From NCBI RefSeq assembly GCF_900100955.1, contig NZ_FNCC01000001.1:806001-870000 (forward strand): 64,000 nt of DNA, given 5' to 3'. The stretch's first letter is position 1. Each line of letters begins with the position of its first letter. The notes beneath the pieces were generated by a model. It searched no databases, was not told the DNA's origin, and was given only the letters and a program-made list of their open reading frames with translations. The stretch comes from Lentzea fradiae. GTDB taxonomy: Bacteria > Actinomycetota > Actinomycetes > Mycobacteriales > Pseudonocardiaceae. A program made the position numbers and the translations under genes. Positions 1-8,476 of the stretch are shown here, in pieces.

Positions 1-645
1 GACCGAGTGCGCGATCTTGGTGACGGACGTCGACGTCGAGGTGACCTCGTCCATGAACTTGGCCTGGACGCTCTTGTGCTCGTCGAGGACGGCGCGCAGC
101 TTCGTCTCGTCGTGCGTGGACAACACCTTGGTGGTCCACTCCTCGTACTTCTTGATCTGGCTTTCGAGACTGCTCTTCTTGACGTAGAGCGAAAGCGCGT
201 CCTTCTTCGCCGACACCAGTTCCTTGGAGTACGTGATGTGCTCGTGGTCCTGGAGCTTGTCGACGGCCGTCCTCAGCGCGGACAGCAGCTCCTTCTGCGT
301 GGCCAGCACGGCGAGGTTCATGTTGACGACTTGCAGAACCTCTTCGCGTTCCTTTCTGATGGCGGCGGACAACCCTCCCCGCGCTCCGCCGGGGCCCTGG
401 GACGGGACCTGGGCGAGGGCGTTGGCGACGTGCCCCTCGACCTGGGGGCTCACCGCGACGGCGGCCATCATCTGGTTGACCAGGCCGGGGACGTTCGCGG
501 GCTGGGGGGCACCTGCCTCCGCGAGCGCGACCGCGGCCTGGGCCTCGACGGCCTGGCCGATCTGCTCCCTGTTGCGGTGCAGGAAACTGGCGAGGCTCTG
601 GCGCAGCGACTGCTTGGCGCCGGACTTGTCCTTGTTCTCAGGCAT
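1..645 (-). CDS. Unrecognised helical protein, 3' end outside window
   Basis: An open frame reads leftward from ATG at 645 (MPENKDKSGAKQSLRQSLAS...) without a stop to base 1, giving at least 215 residues. A GGGAGGAACC ribosome site lies 3 bases before the ATG. The first 30 residues are polar and basic. The middle is Ala/Gln/Val-rich with a Gly-rich break (about residues 85-97). The rest is strongly charged (many K/E/D heptad-like stretches, about residues 98-205), suggesting helices or coiled coil. There is no signal peptide or membrane segment. It starts 12 bases after the stop of the upstream repeat protein, so the two are almost certainly co-transcribed. I recognise no family. A scaffold or virion-like/secretion-substrate protein is conceivable but unsupported. 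Confidence 0.7.
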   Translation of the reverse strand, partial: MPENKDKSGAKQSLRQSLASFLHRNREQIGQAVEAQAAVALAEAGAPQPANVPGLVNQMMAAVAVSPQVEGHVANALAQVPSQGPGGARGGLSAAIRKEREEVLQVVNMNLAVLATQKELLSALRTAVDKLQDHEHITYSKELVSAKKDALSLYVKKSSLESQIKKYEEWTTKVLSTHDETKLRAVLDEHKSVQAKFMDEVTSTSTSVTKIAHSV

Positions 646-657
646 GGTGGTTCCTCC

Positions 658-1701
658 CTAGGCCGAGGCGTCGTCGGCGGTGAACTGCTCTTCCAGAACC
701 TCCACGAGGATCTGCTGGATCTCCTCGGCGGTGAGCTCGGCCGCGCCGGGCACCTCCGCGATGGCCTCGGCGAGACCGGGCACGATCGTCTCCTCCAACA
801 GGGTCTGGACGATCGTCTCGGTCGCCCCGGTTTCGGTCAGCGTCTGGATCACCTGGGCGTGGTCGTCCGCACCGCCCCCGGCGGCGGTGACGATGCCGTA
901 GGCGGCGAGGAACTCGGTGCGGGCGGGGATGTCCTGGCTTTCGGCGTGGGAGAGGAGCTCTTCGACGCGGCGGGTGAGCTCGGTGGCTCCCGCGGGTTCT
1001 TCGCTTGCCCAGTAGCGCATTCCCTGGGCGAAGTCGGCCCAGGTGGGTTCGGTGCCGTCCCAGCCGCCCGCCCACTTCGTGAGGTAGGCGCCCCAGAGGG
1101 ACTCGTCGAACGGCTCCTCCGCGGCGGCGGTGACGATGCCGTAGGCGGCGAGAAATTCGGTGCGGGCGGGGATGTCCTGGCTTTCGGCGTGGGAGAGGAG
1201 CTCTTCGACGCGGCGGGTGAGCTCGGTGGCTCCCGCGGGTTCTTCGCCTGCCCAGTAGCGCATTCCCTGGGCGAAGTCGGCCCAGGTGGGTTCGGTGCCG
1301 TCCCAGCCGCCCGCCCACTTCGTGAGGTAGGCGCCCCACATCGCCTCGTCGAACGGCTCCTCCGCCGCCTGGGCCACCGGCTGGTTCTCGCGGTACTTCG
1401 TCAGCACCGCCGAGACCACCGCGCCGCGGGAGTCACCCGCGAGGTCGACGACGACCTCCATGGGCGTCATCACCGACCTCATGTACGCCTCGAACGCGTC
1501 GCGCTCGGCGCTGGTGAGGTCGGTGGCCTTGCCCGACAACGAGCTCCAGTAGCCGCTCCAGTCCGGCGGTGACCCCCCGTTGTCGTCGACCGCGTCGTGG
1601 TAGCACTCGCTGATCAGCCGGAACCAGTTCTCCGCCCGGCCCTCCTCGGCGATTCCCGGCGCGATGATCGCGCCCACGGTCACTGCGTCGTCAAGGGACA
1701 T
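658..1701 (-). CDS. Unknown protein with two near-identical 81-residue tandem repeats
   Basis: The protein has 347 residues. I chose ATG 1701 (MSLDDAVTVGAIIAPG...) because GAGAGGAA lies 6 bases upstream; longer in-frame extensions have no plausible start. After an N-terminal domain of about 110 residues come two copies of an 81-residue unit containing WGAYLTKWAGGWDGTEP and WADFAQGMRYWA, each ending in EFLAAYGIVTAA. The C-terminal 75 residues are Glu/Ile/Val-rich and acidic. Each repeat is rich in Trp and looks helical, in size reminiscent of small helical bundle domains, but I recognise no family. There is no signal peptide. It sits directly upstream of the helical protein at the left edge, as a two-gene unit. 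Confidence 0.7.
   Translation of the reverse strand: MSLDDAVTVGAIIAPGIAEEGRAENWFRLISECYHDAVDDNGGSPPDWSGYWSSLSGKATDLTSAERDAFEAYMRSVMTPMEVVVDLAGDSRGAVVSAVLTKYRENQPVAQAAEEPFDEAMWGAYLTKWAGGWDGTEPTWADFAQGMRYWAGEEPAGATELTRRVEELLSHAESQDIPARTEFLAAYGIVTAAAEEPFDESLWGAYLTKWAGGWDGTEPTWADFAQGMRYWASEEPAGATELTRRVEELLSHAESQDIPARTEFLAAYGIVTAAGGGADDHAQVIQTLTETGATETIVQTLLEETIVPGLAEAIAEVPGAAELTAEEIQQILVEVLEEQFTADDASA
888..1373 (-). repeat. Tandem duplication, 2 x 243 bp, in frame
   Basis: Bases 888-1130 and 1131-1373 are copies offset by exactly 243 bp (81 codons). By eye I count about seven mismatches over the first ~230 positions, several of them clustered near the repeat edge where DEAMWG and DESLWG differ. 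Similarity fades in the last ~13 bases. Identity at synonymous positions implies a recent duplication or ongoing gene conversion. Confidence 0.9.
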
Positions 1702-2176
1702 CGTGTTTCCTCTCGGCTCACTCCGGGGGCGGACGGCCTCCCACGGGTGGCGGGGTCGTGCCCCGTCACCTGCCCTGCGGACGCGATACCGGCGTCCGCA
1801 GCCGAAAATAGGGCGAACGGGACGGTGCCGGGAGGCAGCGGCGGACACATCCGCAGCCGGTCGGAAGTGCCCGTGGGGAAAGGGGAAAGCGCATTCGAGG
1901 GCAACCACCCCGTCCCTGGGACTGTCCGCCGTTCGGCTGCGACGCCTCGCCCGGCCGGACGGCGGAAGCCGCCGCACGCTCCCATCCGGGTCCACTGAGG
2001 ACGGTGTCGATGCGTTCGACAGTCCGGAGTTTCCACTGGCCGAGGGCGACGGTGCGTTCGTATGGTGGGCTCGTACGTCGAGAAATCAACCGTGCTGCCG
2101 CTGAATGGGCGACACGAGCCGATGTTGACGTGCGGGACACTTTCCGTGTTCGAACAAACACGGAGAGGACACGAAG
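1702..2176. other. 475-bp intergenic region between divergent genes
   Basis: This stretch separates the leftward repeat-protein gene from the rightward secreted protein. I see no credible gene; frames across it lack ribosome sites and give Arg/Pro-rich nonsense. It should hold two divergent promoters. A TTGACG hexamer at 2125-2130 could be a -35 box for the rightward gene, but no clear -10 follows. Confidence 0.5.
2143..2164 (+). promoter_or_regulatory. Hairpin overlapping the ribosome site of the secreted FnIII protein
   Basis: TCCGTGTT (2143-2150) and AACACGGA (2157-2164) form a perfect 8-bp inverted repeat with a 6-base loop. Its right arm runs into the purine-rich ribosome site (GGAGAGG, 2162-2168) of the TTG-started gene at 2177. 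It could be an operator or an RNA hairpin that limits ribosome access. Confidence 0.45.
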
Positions 2177-3070
2177 TTGCGAAGAATAGGTACACCACCC
2201 CGCATCGCCGCCCTGACGCTGGCATCCGCTCTCCTGGCCGCCGGGGCGCTGGCGGGGGCCGCGACCCCGGCGTCGGCGCAGACGACGGCGGTGCGGATGG
2301 ACTACACCTGCACGACCTCCGCCGGACCGGCCGTCCAGCTGACCGTGTGGGTGGTCGGCGGTCTGCCGGACGACGGCGCGGGCCCGAACTCCGTCGCCCG
2401 CCACGAACCCGCTTTCATCGACGTGGACCTGGACCTGCGCGAGCTGCGCCCGGTCCTCACGATCCCCGGCGGGGTGCGCCTGGACACCGACAGCACCGCG
2501 GTGCTCGACGCGCACATCACCGGACCGGACGGGACGCGGACCACCCAGGCTCCGTTCACCATCTCGCCCACGTGGCTGACGACCACCCAGGGGACCGCGG
2601 TGCGGGCGGCGGGCGCGTTCCCGGTGCAGTACTTCAGCACGCCGGGTGAGTACAGCCTGCACGTGGACGACCTGGCGCTGACGCTGCGCCCCAAGCGCGC
2701 CGACGGCACCTCGCTCGGCACGGTCACCGCGTCCTGCTCGCACGACCCGGCACAGACCGACCTGCTGGGCACCGTGACGTCGCAGGGCGCCATCTTCGAG
2801 CGGCCGCCGCGCCCGGACGGGCTGCGGGTGGTCTCGACGACCCCGACGTCCGTGACGCTGGCCTGGGAGGGCTACTCCTGGTGGTTCCCGGTCTACGGCT
2901 ACGACGTGTACCTGGACAGCGGGCACGCCGGTCTGGTCACCGAGAAGCAGGTCACGCTGACCGGGCTGACGCCTGACAAGCAGCACCGGGCGAAGGTCGT
3001 CAGCAGGGACACCATTGGCGTCCGCTCGGCCACGAGCCAAGGTCTGATCTTCACCCTTCCGCCGGCCTGA
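2177..3070 (+). CDS. Secreted protein with C-terminal fibronectin type III domain
   Basis: The 297-residue protein starts at TTG 2177, 8 bases after GAGAGGAC. Residues 1-35 form a Sec signal peptide (basic MRRIG, hydrophobic core, likely cleavage after ATPASA). Residues ~40-205 are a beta-rich domain with two cysteines (YTCTTS, ASCSHD) that could pair, resembling actinobacterial secreted domains of unknown role. Residues ~210-297 look like one FnIII repeat (PDGLRVVSTTPTSVTLAW, YDVYLDSG, LTGLTPDKQHRAKVVSRD). FnIII modules usually accompany extracellular binding or glycan-active proteins, but no catalytic domain is visible, so the likely role is extracellular binding. It stands alone and is followed by a strong hairpin. 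Confidence 0.8.
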   Translation: MRRIGTPPRIAALTLASALLAAGALAGAATPASAQTTAVRMDYTCTTSAGPAVQLTVWVVGGLPDDGAGPNSVARHEPAFIDVDLDLRELRPVLTIPGGVRLDTDSTAVLDAHITGPDGTRTTQAPFTISPTWLTTTQGTAVRAAGAFPVQYFSTPGEYSLHVDDLALTLRPKRADGTSLGTVTASCSHDPAQTDLLGTVTSQGAIFERPPRPDGLRVVSTTPTSVTLAWEGYSWWFPVYGYDVYLDSGHAGLVTEKQVTLTGLTPDKQHRAKVVSRDTIGVRSATSQGLIFTLPPA

Positions 3071-3116
3071 GGCCGCACGTCCGTCCGTCCTGTGCCGGGC
3101 GACCGGGAACCCTCGC

Positions 3117-3159
3117 GGGGGCAGCGACGCATCCACGCCGAACGGATGCCGCTGCCCCC
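3117..3159 (+). terminator. GC-rich hairpin downstream of the FnIII gene
   Basis: GGGGGCAGCG at 3117-3126 pairs with CGCTGCCCCC at 3150-3159, and the inner CATCC/GGATG extends the stem past a bulge. No T-tract follows, as is common in high-GC actinomycetes. It begins 47 bases after the stop. Confidence 0.55.
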
Positions 3160-3290
3160 GTGCCGTGTGAGGCCACGGACATCCCGCTCCCGCGCCGGAC
3201 TACCGTTGCCCGTGGTGCGTGACAGGACACGGGCTGGACAAACTGGTGAAATGCCGGATTCTGCACCTTCGGACGGTATTTTCGGACGCG

Positions 3291-3320
3291 TTGCACCGCT
3301 AGCCTGTACTCCGGTACACA
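3291..3320 (+). promoter_or_regulatory. Candidate promoter with palindromic operator before the TetR gene
   Basis: TTGCAC (3291-3296) and TACACA (3315-3320) with 18-base spacing could serve as -35 and -10. TGTAC-TCCG-GTACA (3305-3318) is an inverted repeat lying in the spacer, where a TetR-type repressor would block RNA polymerase. Autoregulation is inferred from this position. Confidence 0.4.
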
Positions 3321-3339
3321 CTTAGACGGGAGTTCACGT

Positions 3340-3972
3340 ATGGCGGGGACGCGGCGCGCGGCCGAGCCCGCGGAGCCGGTTCGGGCTGTCGGGCGGCGCG
3401 AGCGGCACAAGCGGGCCATGTACGAACGGCTGTACTCGGCGTCGATCGACCTGTTCACCGGACAGGGCTATGAGGAGACCTCGATCGAGGAGATCACCGA
3501 GCGGGCCGATGTCGCACGAGGCACCTTCTTCAACTACTTCGAGAAGAAGGAGGAGGTCATCGCGGCGTGGGGCGCGCGGCGGCGGGACACGCTGCGGGCG
3601 GAGCTCGGGGCGATCGCGGGTGGCGGCCTGGACGTGCTGACGTGTCTGGAGAACTGCATGCGGGCGCTGGCGAAGATCAACAAGTCGGAGTGGCGCACCA
3701 CGCAGGTCATGCTCACGGCGTGGGTGAAGTGCGGCCACCCCATCTTCGAGGAGCCGTACGCGACGTCGTTGTTCGCGGAGATCGTCGCCGCCGGGAAGCA
3801 GGACGGCGAGATCGCCGCCCACGTCGACCCGACACTGGTCGGCAACATCCTGCGGGACGTCTACCTGGGCACGCTCTACCGGTACGTGGGTCGCGGCAAG
3901 CAGCCGACGACGCTCGCGACCGAGCTGGTCACGACCCTGCGGCTGGTGATGAACGGCGTGCTGGTCAGGTGA
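3340..3972 (+). CDS. TetR/AcrR-family transcriptional regulator
   Basis: The 210-residue protein starts at ATG 3340 with GGGAG 7 bases upstream. The N-terminal HTH (~residues 25-75) shows the family pattern: LFTGQGYEETSIEEITERADVARGTFFNYFEKKEEV. The C-terminal helical domain should bind a ligand that I cannot predict. Its stop overlaps the end of the convergent PKS gene by 8 bp (3965-3972), so the two 3' ends share sequence without room for a terminator. A palindrome in its own promoter suggests autoregulation. Controlling the adjacent PKS is plausible but not shown. Confidence 0.9.
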   Translation: MAGTRRAAEPAEPVRAVGRRERHKRAMYERLYSASIDLFTGQGYEETSIEEITERADVARGTFFNYFEKKEEVIAAWGARRRDTLRAELGAIAGGGLDVLTCLENCMRALAKINKSEWRTTQVMLTAWVKCGHPIFEEPYATSLFAEIVAAGKQDGEIAAHVDPTLVGNILRDVYLGTLYRYVGRGKQPTTLATELVTTLRLVMNGVLVR

Positions 3973-6900
3973 GGCCGTCGGCGAGCGCGCCCACGTCCTC
4001 CGGCCCCAGCAGCTGGGTCGCCGGAACCGTTCTGCCGAGGGACTTCTTCAGCCGGGCGGTGAGCTGCGCGGCCATCAGGGAGTCGAGTCCCAGGTCGCGC
4101 AACGCCCGCCGGGTGTCGAGGCGGTCCGGCGTCGTGCCGAGTACGGCGGCGACGTGGCCCAGCACCACCTCGCGGACGGGCTCGCCGGCGACCACGGGCT
4201 CCTCGCGCGGAGCGGGAGCCGGCACGGACGGCGGTGGTGCGGGCGTCCTGGCGGACCTGAGCAGGTTCGTGACGCCGTTGAGCAGCTCGGTGATGCCACC
4301 GAGGAGCGCCGAGGCGTCGGTCCGCACGGTGATGCCGGTCAGCTCGGCGAAGCAGTCGTACCGGTCGTCGTAGAGACGGACGTCGACGACAGGCTTGCCA
4401 CGCCGCCGCCGTGCCACGGCCCAGAACTCGCCGGTGGCGCGGCCGGTGATCCGCACGCGGTCCACGCCCAGCGGGATCGCCGAGGAGCCCAGCGCGAGCA
4501 TCAGGGCCTGCAACCCGGTCTCCACCACGACCGGTGCGGGTCCCGCCACGCCGAACCGCGCGACGGCCATGTCCTGGCCGCGCCACGCCTGGCGCAACGA
4601 GCGGAACGGGCCCTCGATCTCGTAACCGTGCCGGGTGGCCAGCTCGTGGAAGTCGCTGTCGCGCACGTACTCCCGGCAGCGTTCGAGCGCCCAGTCCAGC
4701 TCGACCGTGCTGATCGACCCGCCGCGTTCGAGCTCACCGCTCGTCAGCAGCGTGCCTTCGCCGGTGTGCACGGTGAACGCCCGCGTCCCGCCGCGTTCCG
4801 GCCGCAGCGTGACCGTCAAGCTGGGCAACGACTCCGGGTCAACGGCGCACAGCTCGTGGAACCGGACGTTCTTCAGCGCGTGCGCCGTGGACGAGCCCGT
4901 GCCGCGGGCGACCGAGAGCACGGCCTCGAACAGCGCCGCGCACGGAAGTGGCGTGAGACCGCGGAAACGCAGTCCTTTCACCGCTTCCGCGATGCCGAGC
5001 GCAGCGGCGTCGACCGCGCGGACGAGCTCGGTGTCCTCGGTGAACGACTCGAACCAGTACTCCTGGTGCTGCCACGGGTAAGCCGGCAGGGGTACGCACT
5101 GGCCGCCACCGAACCAGCTTTCCCAGTCGACCGGCACACCCGCGACGTGCAGGTGTCCGAGGGCTTCGGTGATCGTACGCAGCTCGGGTTCCCCGCGCCG
5201 CAACGACGGCACGGTGACGGCCTCGCCGATCTCGCGGACCGCGGCCAGCAGCACCGGGTGCGGGCTGATCTCCAGCACCACGGTGGGACGGGAGCCGGTG
5301 AGAACGCGGCGCACGGTGTCGGTGAACCGCACGGTGTGCCGGACGTTGTCCGCCCAGTAGCGGGCATCCAGCTCGCGCCGACCGTCATCGACGGTGGAAC
5401 GGAAGTCGATCCGCGGTTCCTGCGGACGCAGCGCGTCGAGCTGTTCGCGCAACGCCACGGCGACCTTGTCCATCAACGGCGAGTGCGACGCCACGTCGAC
5501 GTCCTTGATCGGGCGGTACGCGATACCGCGTGACCCGAGGTCCTCCGCGACGGTCGTCATCAGCTCCACCGGACCGGCCAGGACGCACGTGCCGGGGGAG
5601 TTGTCGGCGGCCACGCACACTTCACCGCGATACCGCTGTAGGAGCTTCTCGGCGTGCTCGGCGGACAGCTCGGCCCACAACATCGCACCGCTGCCCGCGG
5701 TCTCCTGCATCAACGCGCTGCGGCGGCAGATCACCGCGGCCGCGTCCCGGGCGGACAACGCACCGGCGATCTGCGCGGCGGCGACCTCACCCATGCTGTG
5801 CCCGACCACGACGTCGGGGTGCACGCCCCACGACTGCCAGTGGCTGGCCAGCGCGACCTGCACCGCCCAGAGCACCGGCTGGATCACCTGGATGGTCTCC
5901 GGCCACGGCGTAGCGCCGGTCAGCACGTCCACAACGGACCATCCGGCTTCGTCGCGCACCGCGGCGTCGCACTCGTCCAGCGCGGCGCGGAACGCCGGTG
6001 ACACCTCGTACAGCTCGCGGCCCATGCCGCGCCACTGCGAGCCCTGGCCGGGGAACTGGAACACGACCTGCGGCCGTTCGGACGCACGATCCGGTGAGGT
6101 CTCGCCTGCGAGGAACGCCCGCAAACCCGACTGCAACTCGGCGATGTTCGTGCCGGTGACGGCGAGCCGGTGCTCGTGGTGGTCGCGACGCGCTGCGGCG
6201 GTGTAGCAGATGTCATGCACCGCAACGGCATCGTCCAGGCGACTGACGTACGCGGTGGCGGCTTCCCGCAGTGCGGCGGCCGACTTGGCGGACAGCGTGA
6301 GCACACGCGGCCGTCCGTTGTCCTCGGTGGGAACGGCATCTGGCGGCGAGGTGAGCACGACGTGCACGTTGGTGCCGGAGATGCCGAACGAGCTGACGCC
6401 GATGACCGGTTGTCCGGCGGTCAGCGGCTGGTTGCGGGTGACGAGCCGCAACGGCCCGTCCGTCAGGCCCTCGGCGGGCACCTGGCCGTGCAGCGAAGCC
6501 GGAACCGTGCGGTGTTCGGCGATCAGCACGGCTTTGATGAGTCCGGCGACGCCCGCGGCGGCCTCGGTGTGGCCGATGTTGCTCTTCACCGAGCCGAGCA
6601 GCAGCGGCGTGGCACGTCCCTCGCCGGCGACCTCGCGCAGGGCGGCCAGCTCGACCCGGTCGCCGACGCTCGTGCCGGTGCCGTGCGCCTCGATGTAGTC
6701 CACAGTGGAGGGATCGAGGCCCGCGTCCCGGTAGGCGGCCACGAGCATCTCGGCCTGGCCGCGCACGGCGGGCTGCAACAGCAGACCGCTGCCGCGCCCG
6801 TCGTTGCTCACCGCGCTGCCGAGCAGGACGGCGTGCACGCGGTCGCCGTGCTCGACCGCGTCGTCCAGGCGTTCCAGCACCACCGCGCCGATGCCTTCGC

Positions 6901-7639
6901 TGCGCACGAACCCGTCCGCCCGCGCGGAGCCGAACTTGCAGCGGCCGTCGGGAGCGAGCATCGACGCCTGCGAGTAGGCGATCGCGTCGTCGGGCAGCAG
7001 GATCACGTTGACTCCCGCGGCGATCGCGACGTCGCATTCGCCCGTCAGCAGTGACTGCCGGGCGTTGTGCACGGCGACGAGCGACGACGAGCACGCGGTG
7101 TCGACGACGATCGACGGCCCGCGCAGGTCCAGCGCGTAGGAGAGCCGGCCGGAGGTGACGGCGCGGAGCTCCCCGCCCGCCGCGTGCCGCACGTCGTGGT
7201 TGCCCGCGTCGCGGCTCGCCTTGCCGTACTCCGCGGTGGCCTGGCCGACGAACACGCCGACGCGCCGCCCGGCGAGCTCGGACGGCCGGATCCCCGCGTC
7301 CTCCAAGGCTTCCCACGCCACCTCCAGCAGCAGCCGCTGCTGCGGGTCCATCGCGCGGGCCTCGCGCGGGGAGATGCCGAAGAACTCCGCGTCGAAGCCG
7401 CGGACGTCGGCGAGGAACCCGCCGTGCCGCGAGATCGTCCTACCGGGTGAGGGTTTCGTCGAATACCACTCGTCGACGTCGAATCGATCGCGCGGGATCT
7501 CGCTGATGGCGTCGGTGTTGCGGGTCAGCAGGTCCCAGAACGCGGCCACGGACCCGGCGCCGGGGAAGCGACAGGACATGCCCGCCACGGCGACCTCCCC
7601 GCGGGAGACGGATCTGCTGGAGGCATGGCGGCGTGTCAC
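3965..7639 (-). CDS. Type I polyketide synthase, single module KS-AT-DH(inactive)-ACP
   Basis: The protein has 1224 residues; start GTG 7639 follows GGGGGA. KS (~15-430) has Cys183 in DTACSSS, His319 in EAHGTGT and His357 in NIGHTEA, so it looks active. AT (~525-815) has GHSMGE with Ser615 and, near 716-719, VASH rather than the malonyl-type HAFH, hinting at a branched or non-malonyl extender. Residues ~860-1095 follow the DH double-hotdog layout, but the HxxxGxxxxP histidine is absent around 893-899 and the second motif aspartate appears as Glu (VVVETGLQA), so dehydration is unlikely. ACP (~1155-1220) carries Ser1187 in GLDSL. There is no KR, ER, docking domain or thioesterase. One condensation without reduction, or iterative use, is inferred. 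No starter-loading partner lies nearby. Confidence 0.93.
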   Translation of the reverse strand: MTRRHASSRSVSRGEVAVAGMSCRFPGAGSVAAFWDLLTRNTDAISEIPRDRFDVDEWYSTKPSPGRTISRHGGFLADVRGFDAEFFGISPREARAMDPQQRLLLEVAWEALEDAGIRPSELAGRRVGVFVGQATAEYGKASRDAGNHDVRHAAGGELRAVTSGRLSYALDLRGPSIVVDTACSSSLVAVHNARQSLLTGECDVAIAAGVNVILLPDDAIAYSQASMLAPDGRCKFGSARADGFVRSEGIGAVVLERLDDAVEHGDRVHAVLLGSAVSNDGRGSGLLLQPAVRGQAEMLVAAYRDAGLDPSTVDYIEAHGTGTSVGDRVELAALREVAGEGRATPLLLGSVKSNIGHTEAAAGVAGLIKAVLIAEHRTVPASLHGQVPAEGLTDGPLRLVTRNQPLTAGQPVIGVSSFGISGTNVHVVLTSPPDAVPTEDNGRPRVLTLSAKSAAALREAATAYVSRLDDAVAVHDICYTAAARRDHHEHRLAVTGTNIAELQSGLRAFLAGETSPDRASERPQVVFQFPGQGSQWRGMGRELYEVSPAFRAALDECDAAVRDEAGWSVVDVLTGATPWPETIQVIQPVLWAVQVALASHWQSWGVHPDVVVGHSMGEVAAAQIAGALSARDAAAVICRRSALMQETAGSGAMLWAELSAEHAEKLLQRYRGEVCVAADNSPGTCVLAGPVELMTTVAEDLGSRGIAYRPIKDVDVASHSPLMDKVAVALREQLDALRPQEPRIDFRSTVDDGRRELDARYWADNVRHTVRFTDTVRRVLTGSRPTVVLEISPHPVLLAAVREIGEAVTVPSLRRGEPELRTITEALGHLHVAGVPVDWESWFGGGQCVPLPAYPWQHQEYWFESFTEDTELVRAVDAAALGIAEAVKGLRFRGLTPLPCAALFEAVLSVARGTGSSTAHALKNVRFHELCAVDPESLPSLTVTLRPERGGTRAFTVHTGEGTLLTSGELERGGSISTVELDWALERCREYVRDSDFHELATRHGYEIEGPFRSLRQAWRGQDMAVARFGVAGPAPVVVETGLQALMLALGSSAIPLGVDRVRITGRATGEFWAVARRRRGKPVVDVRLYDDRYDCFAELTGITVRTDASALLGGITELLNGVTNLLRSARTPAPPPSVPAPAPREEPVVAGEPVREVVLGHVAAVLGTTPDRLDTRRALRDLGLDSLMAAQLTARLKKSLGRTVPATQLLGPEDVGALADGLT

Positions 7640-7876
7640 GGTTCCCCCGGTGGGTTCAAAGTGGTTCCAAGTACAACTATGTACCCGAAGCCAACTTTAG
7701 TCAGTACGGTGATCCGTTGGAAGCCAAACTACGCAATTGCCGGTTCGACGGAGAGCCCGGTGATGACGGTCTCGCAGGGTGGAACACGACGCCCTACACT
7801 CAAATTCGGTCTTGCGTTCAAGTTTGTACTGGCGTACTCACTACAGCGGTCAACGGTCCGGCAGGGGGAGATCCAC
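7640..7876. promoter_or_regulatory. Divergent promoter region, PKS / YCII-LuxR regulator
   Basis: This 237-bp gap separates the leftward PKS from the rightward regulator and is noticeably richer in A/T than its surroundings (7670-7850). It must carry the promoters of both genes. I cannot assign convincing -35/-10 pairs or an operator. Confidence 0.4.
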
Positions 7877-8461
7877 ATGGCCAGGTTTGTGGTCGAGATG
7901 GTGTTCGAGACAGCGGACGAGCGGTTAGCCGAGGTCAGGCCCTCCCATCGCAGGTACTGGGAGGACCTGGCCGCACGCGGCGTGCTGCTGGGTGGTGGTC
8001 TGTACGCCGACGAGTCGGGCGGGCTGATGCTGTGCGAGGCCGCGGACGAGGCCGCGATGCGCCGTTTGGTCGACGGAGATCCTTACGTGCGGGTGAAACT
8101 GGTGCGCAGCGTCAAGATCCGCGAGTGGCACGTGCTCGTCGGCGGACTGACGTTGCCCTCCGACCGCGATCCTGAGCCGCGACAATTGGGATTCACTATG
8201 GTTTCCGGTGACAACTCGGGTTCACTGGTCGCCCGGATCGAGAGCGGCCCGCGCATCACCCGCGCCGCGGTGGCCGCCGGTCCCGCTCTCACCGCGCACG
8301 AGCAGCGCATCGCCGCACTGATCGTGGGCGGCAAGACCAACCGCGAGATCGCCGACCAGTTCCGGGTCTCGGTCCGCGCGGTCGAGCTGCACATCACCAG
8401 CATCTACCGCAAGCTCGGCATCAACCGCAGGGCGCAGCTCGCCTCCGCGCTGGCCGCCTGA
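7877..8461 (+). CDS. YCII-like domain fused to LuxR-type HTH regulator
   Basis: The 194-residue protein starts at ATG 7877 after GGGGGAG (6-base spacing). Residues 1-90 resemble YCII/EthD-like ferredoxin-fold domains (RPSHRRYWEDLAARGVLLGGGLYAD, later DPYVRVKLVRSVKIREWHVLVG). Residues ~130-194 are a LuxR/GerE HTH (LTAHEQRIAALIVGGKTNREIADQFRVSVRAVELHITSIY written across the helix pair). YCII domains are small enzymes or binding modules, so the fusion suggests a one-component sensor that reads a small molecule. It is divergent from the PKS and 15 bases ahead of the LLM oxidoreductase, which it probably shares a transcript with. Confidence 0.85.
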   Translation: MARFVVEMVFETADERLAEVRPSHRRYWEDLAARGVLLGGGLYADESGGLMLCEAADEAAMRRLVDGDPYVRVKLVRSVKIREWHVLVGGLTLPSDRDPEPRQLGFTMVSGDNSGSLVARIESGPRITRAAVAAGPALTAHEQRIAALIVGGKTNREIADQFRVSVRAVELHITSIYRKLGINRRAQLASALAA

Positions 8462-8476
8462 CTCCGGGAGCACCTG

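Noticed and set aside
7-1572. A 521-codon rightward open frame at the left edge
   Set aside because: Antisense to two leftward genes with good ribosome sites. Its internal repetition is only the mirror of the 243-bp duplication.
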